NCBI GenBank assembly: GCA_033807775.1
Contig: CM066319.1
Coordinates: forward strand, 136,512,983-136,576,982
From: Saussurea involucrata
Lineage: Eukaryota > Streptophyta > Magnoliopsida > Asterales > Asteraceae
DNA length: 64,000 nucleotides
Reading direction: 5' to 3'
The translations under genes and the position numbers were made by a program. Below are positions 34,629 through 46,339 of this stretch, one piece after another; within the stretch, counting starts at the first letter, position 1, and every line of letters begins with the position of its first letter. The notes beneath the pieces were generated by a model, which was not told the DNA's origin, did no database searches, and saw only the letters and a list, made by a program, of their open reading frames with translations.

Positions 34629-36401
34629 TGTAACAACCCAGTCTAAAATAAGCATTCAAAACATATAATAAAGCATTTCCAAAACTGGGTCCCAAAATTT
34701 CTTTCATAACATCTGTCTCGAAATTAGGTTGGCGGAAACAACCTATACACAACTGAGAATGAACTAGCTACTAAAAGTATGAGTGGCGATATCTCTATCT
34801 GCATCTGTGCTCTATCCTGCTCTTGCTCGACTACCTGAGCCTCATGCAATCTGCTTGCCTGAAAAGGTTTAGTTTGGAAAATGCGAGGGTTAGACCATGA
34901 GGTCTAGTGATTCCCTCCTGACAGTCCTAAAAAACATTTAAAAACAGTTTCTAACTTTCAAATATCTTTGCATAAAACTTTCTCATAACTTTCAAATGTA
35001 TACAAGACTTTCAATAATAAACTTTCACATAGCTGAACAGTAAAAATCTTTCATGGATAAATTCGCTCCCGTAAATGGCACCCTGAAGTCACCCGAGGGT
35101 GACAACGAGTCAGTATCACGCTGCCTTACTGGGACTCATTCCCATGGCATAAACGGAACCTCCCCCCGACGTGAGTACTGGCGGAACCTCCCCCCGACTT
35201 AGCCAATTTACGTCTACACAATGTATGCATACATCTCACATAAAACTTTCACATAAAAGCATTCACGGAATAGGTCCGCCCCATAAATCATACACGGGAT
35301 AGGCCCGCCCCATAAATCATACACGGGATAGGCCCGCCCCATAAATCATACACAAATCTCATTTAAAACTGTAAACAACTTTCATGCAATTTAAAGCATA
35401 AGAATAAAACATGGCATTTCTCATCATGTACTTGCTTTAGAAAACATGTTAAAATCCATACGTTTTAGTTTAGAAAACTCACCTGATGCTCTTACTTCTC
35501 TTTTCCTACTCTGATCCGTACTTCCAATCGATCTACCTGAATGGATGGACAAAACATAAGCTGATCATTCAACTTTTCGAACAACACTACTTTCCGGACA
35601 ACACACATTCCGGACAACACTACTCTCCGGACAACACTACTTTCCGGACAACACACATTCCGGACAACACTACTTTCCGGACAACACATATTCCGGACAA
35701 CACTACTTTTCGGACAACACACATTCCAGACAACACTACTTTCCGGGTAATCCCTACTGTCCGGATGACTCTACTTTCCGGATGGCTCCATATCCGGATA
35801 ATTTCTACTTACCGGGAAAAATATACCTTCCGGACGCTTAAGCTTACTCGGACACCTACCCGGACATCTACCCGGACACCTTCATAAACTGAAGCTTTCC
35901 GGACGAAACGCTGGACAAGGTTAGAAGCCGAAATCGTCAAATATACTCCTCAAACGGGACAATAATGCGATAACTATCCACATAAACATTCTATAATCAA
36001 TTCCCCACAATACTTTACTAACTAAACACGATTTAGAGGTGTTTAAATCCCCTTTTAGAGTCTCATTTAACTTAACCAAGAAAGAACCCTTAAATACTCC
36101 AAAATCAACATAACAGCAGCAAATGGATTTTAGTTTAGGAATTACCTGATGGAATCACTTGTAGAAACACACCCCACTCTACTTCTCTTTCCAATTTGCT
36201 GATTTGTGGTTCTTCCTTCAACCTTGAACTTGAGCTCCAAAATCTCTTCTCTTTGCCTTCTTTTCTCTATAGCCGCCAACAACCAAGGAGTAATTTCTCC
36301 TAGGGTTTTATGCCAATCATTTGGTCATTACTCTATCTCTTATTTACAGAATAGCCCCTCAACTTTCAGCTTTATTGAATTCTTCCTCAAAACTTGATAC
36401 A
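34629..36401 (-). mobile_element. 5' LTR of the Ty3/gypsy element
   Basis: Starts TGTAACAACCCAG and ends CTTGATACA before the TSD GTAAT. Compared with the 3' LTR it lacks about 28 bp at the outer end (TTCTTTCC to GGTTAC) yet keeps a terminal CA. Minus-strand splice-like signals: donor CAG/GTAATT at 36145, acceptor CAG at 35537-35539, exon 2 at 35483-35536, donor CAG/GTGAGT at 35477-35482, hairpin TAGACC-ATGA-GGTCTA at 34891-34906 and acceptor TTTTCAG at 34859-34861. A CCGGACAACACTAC minisatellite lies at about 35579-35745. Confidence 0.92.
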
Positions 36402-36886
36402 GTAATCAACTCCAATAAATTATACATTTTGAAAATTACATCATTACTTGTATTATTAAAATATTACATAATCTAATAAAACATTATTTTTCTTTTATAA
36501 ACATTTCATTTTAAGATTTTCTATTGGTGGAATATATCTAATCATTTTTGGAATAACCTTCAAATTTGGAAAAAACTAACAAAAAAATTGTCTAAATTTT
36601 AAGTTTTCTCCATTTTTAAGAAGCTTTTAGAGATACTCTTAAAATTAAGGGATGCAACAATAATTCTTTTTAGGTTTGAATCTAAACAGTATTAAAACTT
36701 TTAAAACAATGAATATTTACTTACGTTTAAGTCATTTATGATCATCCAAAGCTCACGTTTCCTAAAAAAAACTAAAAAATAAATATTGCAACTTTAAAGT
36801 TTTGAATAGCGGCAACCTACAAGAGTACTACTACTACATGCTACAACCATCCATTGTTGACACCTCAACAATGCGATCAAAACAAT

Positions 36887-36917
<31 letters not shown>

Positions 36918-37026
36918 GAAATATTGCAACTTTAAAGTTTTGAATAGCGGCAACCTACAAGAGTACTACTACTACATGCTACAACCATCCATTGTTGACA
37001 CCTCAACAATGCAATCAAAACAATCA

Positions 37027-37063
<37 letters not shown>
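36402..37063. other. AT-rich host-like DNA with a 138-bp tandem duplication
   Basis: No gene is recognisable. From 36781 a 138-bp unit (AAATATTGCAACTTTAAAG to an AT microsatellite) is repeated from 36919 with very few changes. Each copy ends in (AT)n (36891-36915, 37029-37062), and the Helitron inserted in the second AT tract. Confidence 0.7.
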
Positions 37064-37064
<1 letters not shown>

Positions 37065-37094
37065 TAGCAGTGTACCCGCGCGATGCAGCGCGGG
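37064..37094 (-). other. Helitron 3' terminus: hairpin plus CTAG
   Basis: The stem CCCGCGC/GCGCGGG (37075-37094) with a 6-base loop is followed on the minus strand by TACACTG and the terminal CTAG (37064-37067). It abuts an AT tract. Confidence 0.82.
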
Positions 37095-38792
37095 TGAATC
37101 ACAATTCCGAAACATTAGTTCAGCTCTTAACAATGTTTATCTATCACGTTCGATTATTTCATAAGGCTTCTCCTTTGATAATCGAGCTAGTTGTAAAGCC
37201 TCTTCACTCCTATCCCTCTGCGCATGATTAGAAACATAAGATAAGTAGATCTCAAACAAACCAACTAACCTTTATTGACAATGTTGATGCATATTCCCTT
37301 TAATAAGAGTATAATTACAAAAAGTTTTAAATGGTTACCATATAACAATCTACTAAGGATCTGTTTATTAGGAGCTTAATAAGCTTTAATTGAACTCACA
37401 TTTGGCATCGTGAAAAATCGCATACAAGAAAGTTCATGTATAGAGAGAACCAATAAATAGTCAAACAGAAGCTCAAGCCTAATGAAACTGAGAGACAAAC
37501 GGTTACTCCTTCCCAGTGGTTTGACAATGCGACATTTCCACAACCTTGCTCTCACATAGAAGACATAAGGTATACAGAGATAAGAGGACTTAAAAAATAT
37601 ACCTATAGTATTTGTGAATTTGATTTTATCATAGAATGCAATGCTTGGAACTCAAATGCAGATTTACAGTGTCATTTTGGCAACTTGCCAAATTCATTAC
37701 ACTAAAGTAAAAACTAATTCACACAAACTTTATGATTACAAAGATCTCATTGAGACCTTCAAAACAAGTTTGTTATTGGATACGATATTTGATTTACTTT
37801 TAATATTCATTTATCATTGTTACTAATAAGTGTTACAATTGATTATTTTTTTCTAAATTAATTTAAAACTAAATATAAAGTAAAAGATACATAAACTTAA
37901 AAAGTAAAATGAACTACAACATTGATATATACACAGTTTAACTAAAATAATGTAATTTAATTTTAGCAAGTTATTGTGTAAATATAATTTGATTTAGTGT
38001 TAGAAAGGTTGGTGATAAGATTTGGTTTTGATAAAAAAATCGGTGCAAGTATATTCCCGGAAATTTTCATTTTTGCCAAATTTGATGTAACTTTTAGTGT
38101 AGGTGGGAAATTTTGGGGTTGCCATATATCGATTTAGGACCTACGTTTTCTAAGCATCACCATGCCTTTCATGAAGCAGGAGTAAAACAAATGACTGTCC
38201 GCACTATATGATTAGCCAATGAGACTGATAGGAACAATAAATAAATTTACTGAGGGCAGATGCAGAATCTGAGCAAAATGTCTCCAACAAATTCAGTAGT
38301 CCGTAGAGAATAAAAGAATCAAGTGAAATTAAGTTGTTGAATTCAAGATATCTAAATTAGATTCACAGACCAATATGTATACTACATATACAAGAGTTGC
38401 ATCAAACATAAAGACTTGGAGACATCTTTGTACATTAAGCAGCTAGAAACAGGCTTGGAGACATCTTTGTACATGAAGATTATAAAACAAAGTAAATCTT
38501 CTTTGATTATAATTAAAACTTTTTCTCAGAGGTTGCTCAATGTCAACTTGTATCAATAGAAAACTTAAAAAGCATTTGTTCGCTTCTACTGTGTGCTATC
38601 AGTTCACATATAATACCAACTCAGCCTCTCCTTCATTTGTCAATGAAGGAATAAGGTACATCCTGCCCTAAATGAAGCAAATATAGAAAAATTAAAAAGC
38701 AGGGAAAAGTGGATAAGAGGTGATCTCTAAGCAATTTTTTATATTTCAAGTAAGGTCCTAAATTTAAAAGATTTAACCCCAAAAGAAAATAC

Positions 38793-38860
38793 CTAGGATG
38801 AGGAGAAGCTTTGATAGACTTCCGACCATTCTTCCTCCAATAATACTCATCAGGACATAA
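38793..38860 (-). pseudogene. Captured WRKY (group IId-like) exon fragment
   Basis: The 68-bp segment reads LCPDEYYWRKNGRKSIKASPHPR on the minus strand. It closely matches the N-terminal half of a group IId WRKY DNA-binding domain, where the heptapeptide would be WRKYGQK and the segment is typically [21 protein letters not shown]-like. It is bounded by CTGCAG (acceptor) and AG/GTATTT (donor), and the donor falls at the conserved intron position after PHPR. Tyr and Gln of the heptapeptide are changed, so DNA binding would be lost. The next exon (GYYKC) is not found. Confidence 0.75.
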
Positions 38861-38989
38861 CTGCAGGTATACAGCTCAAGTTTTAAGATGAACACTCTAA
38901 ATCCATAAAAGAATCTACAAGTTGAACACATTATAAGTCTTAAAATGCCAAAAAAACACAGGTTTTAAAATGGAATTTCTACCACTTAC

Positions 38990-39064
38990 CTTCTTCATCC
39001 GAGGAAATCATATTAGGGCTGAAAAATTCTTTGAAAGAAGCTCCTACATCCGGTTTCAATTCCG
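38990..39064 (-). other. Exon-like fragment of unknown gene
   Basis: On the minus strand an open stretch reads ELKPDVGASFKEFFSPNM, then ISSDEE, and ends at a good splice donor (AAG/GTAAGT). I do not recognise the protein. Its position between WRKY and TGD3-like pieces suggests a third captured fragment or another exon of one of those genes. Confidence 0.35.
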
Positions 39065-39393
39065 ATTAATTTCTTTAATTAAATACTTGGCACACGATGG
39101 TTCATGACTTGATTGGAGATGAACTCTAATTGCCATATGATTGATTAGTCATTCTTTTGTCTAATATTGGAACTTCTCATATCAATAGTCTTAACATGTT
39201 TACTTTTAAAACTTAATATTGCTCACAATTTAGAGCAGGAATAAACTCAAACAATGACAGGTAAATTTTGCAAAATGAGCAGGAACAAACTCAAGCAATG
39301 ACCAGTAAAACTTACAATATGAGCAACAAACCATAACTTTGATAGGCTCTTATAGAGTAAGATAAGAGAAGATGATGATTCTTGCCTGATTAA

Positions 39394-39510
39394 CGTTTGG
39401 TAAACGGTCCTTTAACCCATGTAAAATTAATCAAAAATAAATTAAAAAAAAGGTATAACTTACTGGATAAGTTTCCTGTTAAGCCCATAAAGCTCTTTCC
39501 AAACATGGCC
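39394..39510. mobile_element. Possible small Tourist-like MITE
   Basis: Ends CTTTCCAAACATGGCC followed by TAA and begins after TAA with CGTTTGGTAAACGG. Termini are similar but the left one lacks the expected GGCCAT, so the call is weak. Confidence 0.35.
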
Positions 39511-40249
39511 TAAGATCATCAGCAACAACCAAATACCAACTGCATATATAGCCTGAAGCCCTTGAAACCAACAATTTTGGCTCACCCACTAAACAATAAC
39601 CAGCTTCTGAAACTTCAGATTCATTTGCTTCTGATGAAACAAATTTAAGTGACCTGCAGCTAGGGCTTCAGCAGAAATGCATTGGCAAGCAAAAGTAAAT
39701 GAGACAAACACAACCATGAGAAGAAGCAAAAATATTAGTAGTGTGTAAGACGTTAATCAAAAAAGTCAAAAATGTAATAGAAATGCATATGCATGCTATA
39801 ACAAAATATGGTTTAACATGCACTTCACATTACCTGTTTGACTCCAAAATGAAATAAACCAAATTGAACCACTTATACAGCCATAGCCCCTAAGGTCTAA
39901 AAAACCCAACAAACATATTGTTAAAGATTATAAGATCTACGAAAATTAATCTTACAAAATAAGATTAATTCAGAAAAGAAAACCAGCATCACTTGTTTTG
40001 TATGTGCCTCAATGATCGACACCGAAAAAAAAAGAAACACCCATTACAACCATGAGACGTCTATTAAGTTTTGATTGAATATTCATATTAAAGAGACATC
40101 TGTTAAGAATTCTATAAATTCTTACCTAGGAATAACTGTTTTTAACTACATGAAATAATCTTGAATGAAGAAATATAAGTTTTGATTGAATATTCATATT
40201 AAAGAGAAATTCATGGGTAAATTTGGGAATCAATTGCTTCTTAACTCAC

Positions 40250-41057
40250 CATTAACCCAACTGCGGCCAACGTTTCTGAAACAAGTTCTTTAATCTTATC
40301 CTCAGCCTTTCTTGAATTCTCGTACCTTTGAAATTCAAAGAAGCCGAAAATGTGTCGAAAGTGGATGCTGACAGAGAAACTCAGATTCATCAGCAAAGAG
40401 AACTTACAAGAGAAAACCAACATCTTCACGAATCGTTAAAGAATCAAAAAGTGTTGCACTCTGAAATACCTGCGTATTGAAGAAAATTAATTATAATTAC
40501 TCTTTGTTACTACCAATAGAAACACCCAACAAAATTTTTACAAAACATGTTGCTACTACCAGGCCAATTCTAAGACCGGAAATATCATCAACACTTATTA
40601 ATCCATATATTCGCCGTCCTCGAATGTAAACTCCCCCTGCTCGAATGCAAAACCAGTGTTGTGTGCATACAGGAGTAATCTTATTATTCAAAAAACTGGA
40701 TGACTATTTTTCAAAATACAATTTTGAGCACCTTATCTGGAGTAAGGACGCCTGTGATGATCTTTAAAATGGTAGATTTTCCAGTGCCACAAGGCCCAAT
40801 GATTCCAACTGCTTCCCCATATTTGATCTGTACGAATCCCGCTTATAGCTTAAGATGATGAGCAACAAGCACAAAGTGAACAAATGTAAAAGAGAAAAAT
40901 GATCTTTTTAAGAAGATGTGTCTTAAAATTTAAGCCTTCACCTTAAAATTTACACCTCTTAAGATGTATTTCTCCCCAAAGGACTTGTAAACATCTTTAC
41001 ACTCAATAAGCACTTTTGTATCCTCAAATCTTCCGTAAACAAATTCAAAGACGAATC
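40250..41057 (-). pseudogene. TGD3: Captured TGD3-like ABC ATPase fragment (five exons)
   Basis: Five minus-strand exons with GT-AG introns read in order as a TGD3-like protein, the ATPase of the chloroplast envelope TGD1-2-3 lipid importer: 40942-41057 (VLIECKDVYKSFGEKYILRG), 40732-40827 (GEAVGIIGPCGTGKSTILK, Walker A), 40560-40636 (VYIRGRR, GLISVDDISGLRIGL), 40408-40469 (VFQSATLFDSLTIREDVGF, Q-loop) and 40250-40325 (YENSRKAEDKIKELVSETL, AAVGLM). Phase is kept across all four junctions. The Walker A second Ser of the usual GPSGTGKST is Cys. The chain stops before the ABC signature (LSGG) and Walker B, and the 5' end with transit peptide is missing, so no working ATPase can be made. It lies inside a Helitron, which explains the fragment. 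Confidence 0.88.
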
Positions 41058-42601
41058 CTGGTACAAAAAAACAAACAGTTACAATTCCACAACCGGTGAT
41101 CCCCAAATTTCTCTACAAACACAAAACTAAATGGATAAGTGGATCTCTACAAACAGTACCACCGCGGCTCCTGCTCTCAAAGTCGATCAATTAATCAATA
41201 AGAGAAACCCTAGATCGTCAAACTAAAAATTCCGACAAAAGAACAAGATCTACGAAGAGGGCTTTGCGTACCTGCAACTGCAGATCTGAAAAACTCAACC
41301 AGGAATTGGAGAGAAAACCTACAAGAAAACGTAACCTCAACGAAAATAGCACCGAATTTAGAGAATGGGATGATGATTAGACCTAATTTAGACAGGAATC
41401 ATGAAAAAAAACCTTGAAATCTAAGAATTCCTTCCATATGAAAAGTAATTGCGAGCTATGAAAAAGCCTGTATCACAGCACGAACAATATGAAACCCTAA
41501 AAACCATGAAAGAGCTTAGAAACTGACCTTGGAGTTTTTATACTCATCCAAACATGGTCTTTGATCCATATGCATCATTTTCTCTTCTTCGTGTACAAGG
41601 AGCTTTGAAATCTCTTTCTCCCTCCCTCGAATAGTGAAAGCAGAAACTGAGTTGAGTGGTGATGCGTTTGAAATTTGAATACAATGTGAGGGTAGAAAGC
41701 AATTTCAATTGGACAAATTGAAATTTGAATACAATGTGAGGGAAGAAATCACGCCTGAAAGCTTCCGATTCGGTCTAGATGTTGTCGGTTTAAAATGCTT
41801 GCATCAAGAAGCTGTACATTATGCTTTCTTATTTGTACTTCATAGTTTTTAAGAATTGAAGCATAAAACAGCAGTACTCCATGCTTTAAAACTTGTCTTT
41901 AAGAGTTTTGTTGTATATGCTTATTAAGGTAGTAATAGATATACTAGTCTTTGGCTCGCCCGTTGCGCGACGATCAAATTTGTGTTTTAAGTTAATTATT
42001 TGATGTTTAATAGTTGTTAAATAATTTTGTGACACATGCAATAATTGATAAAAAGAAAACAAAAATTTCACAAATACGGAATATTATCTTGAAGATAAAA
42101 ATATGTCTATTAAGTTTGATACCTATTATAAATGTCGTTACTAAATGAATTTATCAAACGAATACACAATAATTGCATATTTATATTTTGAAAAGATTCG
42201 AACCCATAATCCAAAATTCAGTTGATAAGTGATATCTTTTTTTCCAAATAATTAAATCTCTTATGATAACTTTCTAAGGGTGTTTCGTTGACAGAACGAA
42301 ATTTGATAGAATTGTAATTCGTCGAAGAAATTCGATTTTGAAGTAAAAATTGATATGAAGTTGCAAAAAGAAAATCACGACAATTTAGTGATTATTTGTA
42401 TCAAATCCTATACTAATTTCAACAATTCTCATACTAATCACGACACATTAATTCGTATATATTTATGATATTTAATAATATAATCAAATCCAAAAATATT
42501 CAATATTGGACTCATTTAGAAGGTATTGACGAAGCGATTACAATGGTATAATTTGTAAAAAATAGAAATGTTTTCTTAATGCATTTTAGTTCATATACAT
42601 T

Positions 42602-45164
42602 TGTAAAGCCCGTATCCCGGTATGTAATTTCTTTTTATTAATTCTTTTCTTTAAGTTTTATTTAACGAGGTTTCCATTAGCGGGGTTAGACGATTTGGAC
42701 CTAATTGTTAAACATGTCAAAACGTTGGTTAGTTTGCGAGAAGGATGTAGTTGAGGGACCAAATTTGTTAAAGGGCCAAAGTAGTGTAGTTTCGGCCCAT
42801 GCAAAACCCAAAACCGAATCCATGTTTCATTTTTTTTAGAGTGTTGGTTTCGTGGCTTGGCAAGGAAGGAAAGAGGTAAAGAAGAGAGAAACCCTACGGC
42901 CTCCCCCTCCCTCACGTTCTCTCGACCGAGTTCCCCCCCCCCCCCCCCCCCCTCGTCGGTTTCTCTTCTTCGCCACTGCTGTGCAACCCCACAGCCACCG
43001 CCAGCGCCCCCGGCGCAGCCCTGTCGGCGAGAGAGAGAGGTGCGAAGAGAGAGAGGTGCGAGAAGAGAGAGTGACGCCGGAGAAGAGAGAGTGACGCCGG
43101 AGAAGAGAGAGTAACGCCGGAGAGAGAGAGAGACGCCGTCGTTTTGCTGCCGGAAAAGAGGAGGAAGAAGGGTTCGTCGAGGTAGGTTCGTTTCTCTTTT
43201 CGTTGTGTTGTCGTTTGCCAATTTTCTGCCGTAAACCGCCACCACCACCGCCGTAGCCACGGCTGCCGGCGGTGGGGCCGCCGCTGCACGCCGCCGTGGT
43301 GGCGGCAGAGGGGTGGGTGCAGGTGTGTGAAGGTGTGCGGGTGTGTGTGCGGCGGTGTGGTTGCGGGTGAGTCGGGATGGGCGATGTTGGAAGGTTCCGC
43401 CGGGAGGTGTTACCGTAACCACCGTCGCCGCCGCCAACCACCACCACCGCCGGAGGCGGTAGTGGGTAGTGCACGGCTGTGGACCAGCCTAGTATGACCT
43501 TTTTCCAGTAAGCTTTTAGACTTTCCGGGTCTGTTTGGATTAAGTTATGACTTAATGGTTTAATAAGCTATATTTGTCATTTTATGTGGAAAGTATGAAT
43601 CTGTCACTGTTTTACGATGGCCATAACTTTTCTGTCGTAGCTCGGGTTGAGGCAAATCCGATGCCCACGGTTCACATTCTGTGCCGGGCACACTTTTCGT
43701 GTTTTAGCGGAAGTCTGGTTCGGCCTCTAACTAGGCGTAAAATGGCTGTTTTCACAGCAGGTCTGCACATGACAGCTTCGTGTCCTGTTTTTGTAAAATC
43801 CATATTAAATTGTAGAAAAATCGTTAGAACGCGTACGATATGTCCCTGGAACCCTAAGACATAGAACTAACTGATTATGGAATAATAATTCTGGGTTGAT
43901 GAGTTTAAGAGGGGCTAATCAGGTCCCGAACAGACCTGTGTTTTTAGAGTAAAAGCTGGAATAGTTAACTTGTAATCTAGTAGTTGTGAATTTGGGTTAG
44001 GACTTCGTGGTGACGTTTGATATCACTTATTTAGGTGGAAAAAGGTGAGTTGGTGTTGGCCGGTTCGTGTTGCTGTTGAGGACATAAGCTCTGCATTTGA
44101 GGTGAGTTCTCTCACTATATAGGATGGAAATTATATTTGTGTTACTATAGCTCGGGTGTGATAGTTATGATTGTTTGTTGATATTATTGTGTTATGGGGT
44201 ATATATAATTGTGTATATATATTGAACTGTGATTGATGTATTTCTTGATGGACGTTCCAAGAAGTATAAGGCTTATTATTAATTGTGATATATTTTCTTG
44301 ATGGATGTTCCAAGAAGTATATGTGTTTGTATAATGAGTTGCGATTATATTTTATTGATGGACGTTCCAAGAAGTATAAGGCTTATTATTAATTATGATA
44401 TATTTTCTTGATGGATGTTCCAAGAAGTATATGTGTTTGTATAATGAGTTGCGATTATATTTTCTTGATGGACGTTCCAAGAAGTATAAGGCTTATTATT
44501 AATTGTGATATATTTTCTTGATGGATGTTCCAAGAAGTATATGTGTTTGTATAATGAGTTGCGATTATATTTTCTTGATGGACGTTCCAAGAAGTATAAG
44601 GCTTATCATTAATTGTGATATATTTTCTTGATGGATGTTCCAAGAAGTATATGTGTTTGTATAATGAGTTGCGATCATATTTTCTTGATGGACGTTCCAA
44701 GAAGTATAAGGCTTATTACCTTAATTGTGATATATTTTCTTGCTGGATGTTCCAAGAAATATATGTGCTGGTATATTTGGTATATATAAATTTGGGTGCA
44801 AGATGTGATTGCATGGTATGAGTTGGTTGTGATAACTAGCTGTTTAAGGGTGATGCTGATATAATTGCGATCCTATATATGGTTTGAATTCACTAAGCCT
44901 TGTGCTTACCCTTTCCTATTTTAATGTGGTTTCATGTGCTTGTGGCTCCAAGGTGTGACGGGTACACACTGGCGCGCGTGAAGAGTTTTTATAATCATGA
45001 GATTAGAGTTATTATTAAACAATTTAATTTCCACTGTTTATTATTACTGAGATTATTTATTATTGAATTTGCAAACGAAACGGTGTTGGATATTTAATAA
45101 GGTTTTATTTATTAAAATGCCTATTTTTAAAGTTAAAATTTATTGTAATTTTTGGGACGTTACA
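42602..45164 (+). mobile_element. LARD 5' LTR (2563 bp)
   Basis: Contains a GC-rich, TC-rich block (about 42880-43470) with a 20-C run (42933-42952), followed by AT-rich DNA with five 110-bp repeats. Splice-like signals: donor GAG/GTAGGT at 43182, acceptor TTTAG at 44032-44034, exon 2 at 44035-44101, donor GAG/GTGAGT at 44102-44107 and hairpin TAAGC-CTTGT-GCTTA at 44894-44908. The expected acceptor CAG is CAT at 44933-44935 in this copy. Antisense frames of up to 260 codons over the GC-rich block are artefacts. Confidence 0.93.
44235..44760. repeat. 110-bp tandem repeats in LTR (five units)
   Basis: GACGTTCCAA recurs at 44251, 44361, 44471, 44581 and 44691. Each 110-bp unit is itself two diverged 55-bp halves, both with TTCTTGATGGAYGTTCCAAG, in which TTCTTG and CAAGAA pair. 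The 3' LTR has three units (51285, 51395, 51505). The array lies inside predicted intron 2. Confidence 0.93.
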
Positions 45165-46274
45165 ACTTGGTATCAGAGCACAACTTGAGTGAATCAAACA
45201 CATCTCGGCGTGTTTGGTCTCAAGTTGCGGCTATGAAATTTTAAATTCTTTTACTAAAATCTTTTAGAATAAAGGAAAGAGGAAAACCCGTTTGGGAAAC
45301 GGTGATTGAGGGCGCAGTGTGTACAGTCAGCCGACGCCATTTGGGAAGGTACAGTACTTAGTGTATTTATCGCTTTCTAGATCATAGGGTATGCATGCTA
45401 GATTGCCTATGTGGTTTACATTGTACTGTATGATGATTGCTTGCTAGTGGGAATTAATGCTAGTTATAATAGGTTGTTAAGCGAAGGCCCTATAGGTTGT
45501 ATGCAGTAAGAATCACATAGCCTTAGAATATTTGATTTAGTTCTATTGCGCAGCTCTTGTTTGAGTCCAACCGTTCTAGGATAGAATCTTGTATTCGAAT
45601 GTCTATTTGATTCACGATGCATGCGACTGGGTATTCGCGAGGCAACTCGTGATGGCTAATAGGGATTCCGTTGTAGCAAGGGTAGTGGGATGAGATGAAA
45701 TTCCTAGTGAGCTGGGAAGAGTGTCTATATATGAGTATGTATGCTAGATTGCTTGGTGCTTATTACACTGTACTGCATGTTTGTTGCTTGCTAATGGGAG
45801 TTTATGCTAGCCTTGATAGGTTGCTAAGTGAATGCACTATAGGTTGTATGCGGTAGGAACCGAATAGCCTTAGGATGTCGGATTTAGTTCTATTGCGCAG
45901 CTCTTGTTTGAGTCCAACCGTTGTAGGATAGAATCTTATATTCGAATGTCTATCTGGTTTTACACTGTGTGCGACTGTGCATTCGCGAGGTGACTCGTCA
46001 TGACTAGTGGGGATTTCGTCATAGCAAGGGTGGTGGAATTGGGTGGAACTCCTTGGGAGCTAGGAATAGTGTGTACATATGCCGGTGCGGGCATATGTGT
46101 ATAGTTTTTCGGCAAGGAACTACTTGGGCACTTCGGGACGGGACTCGAAACGAGTGAGGATAGGTGTGGAAGGTAGTAGTAGATGTAACACCCCGCTTAC
46201 CACGACACAATATTGTCCGCTTTGCCCCACTGGCTCACGGCTTTGTTCTTGGCGACCTGGAAAGGACTTCGCAA

Positions 46275-46339
46275 GGACTTCCCAGGAGGTCACCCATCCT
46301 GGTACTACTCCCACCCAAGCACGCTTAACCACAGAGTTC
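46275..46339 (-). ncRNA. 5S rRNA-like segment in Cassandra LTR (left)
   Basis: The minus strand matches the 3' two thirds of plant 5S rRNA. It has GGTTAAGCGTGCTTGGG (box A region), GTAGTACCAGGATGGGTGAC (intermediate element and box C) and CTCCTGGGAAGTCC. These are the internal promoter elements of RNA polymerase III 5S genes, so the LTR may be transcribed by Pol III. It is not a genomic 5S gene because the 5' part differs and it lies in an LTR. Confidence 0.9.

Larger units (their letters stand above)
14360..36401 (-). mobile_element. Ty3/gypsy chromovirus-type element, decayed, with nested LARD
   Basis: The element has the order 5' LTR (34629-36401), PBS (34615-34626), decayed internal region (30602-34612) and 3' LTR (14360-15403 plus 29842-30601), all on the minus strand. 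GTAAT at 14355-14359 and 36402-36406 is the target duplication and proves one integration event. The only clear coding remnant is the integrase C-terminus with chromodomain. The 3' LTR was later split by a 14.4-kb LARD. Without the nested element its length is about 7.6 kb. Confidence 0.9.
37064..41939 (-). mobile_element. Helitron carrying gene fragments
   Basis: On the minus strand it begins TCTATTACTACCTTAATAAG (after a host A) and ends with the hairpin CCCGCGC-TGCATC-GCGCGGG, seven more bases and CTAG (before a host T). This matches Helitron ends: 5' TC, a short hairpin near the 3' CTRR, and insertion between A and T without duplication. The 4.9-kb body has no Rep/helicase ORF, so it is non-autonomous. 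It carries exon fragments of at least two host genes, WRKY (38793-38860) and TGD3-like (40250-41057), both in the element's own orientation. Confidence 0.8.

Noticed and set aside
42658..43474. Antisense open frames of 212-260 codons in the LARD LTRs (repeated at 49633-50452)
   Set aside because: They cover the GC-rich block of the LTR, are low-complexity Pro/Arg/Ser/Ala, and differ by frame-altering indels between the two LTRs.
46275..46339. Genuine 5S rRNA gene
   Set aside because: Only the 3' two thirds match, and it lies within an LTR that is repeated 359 bp away; better explained as Cassandra.
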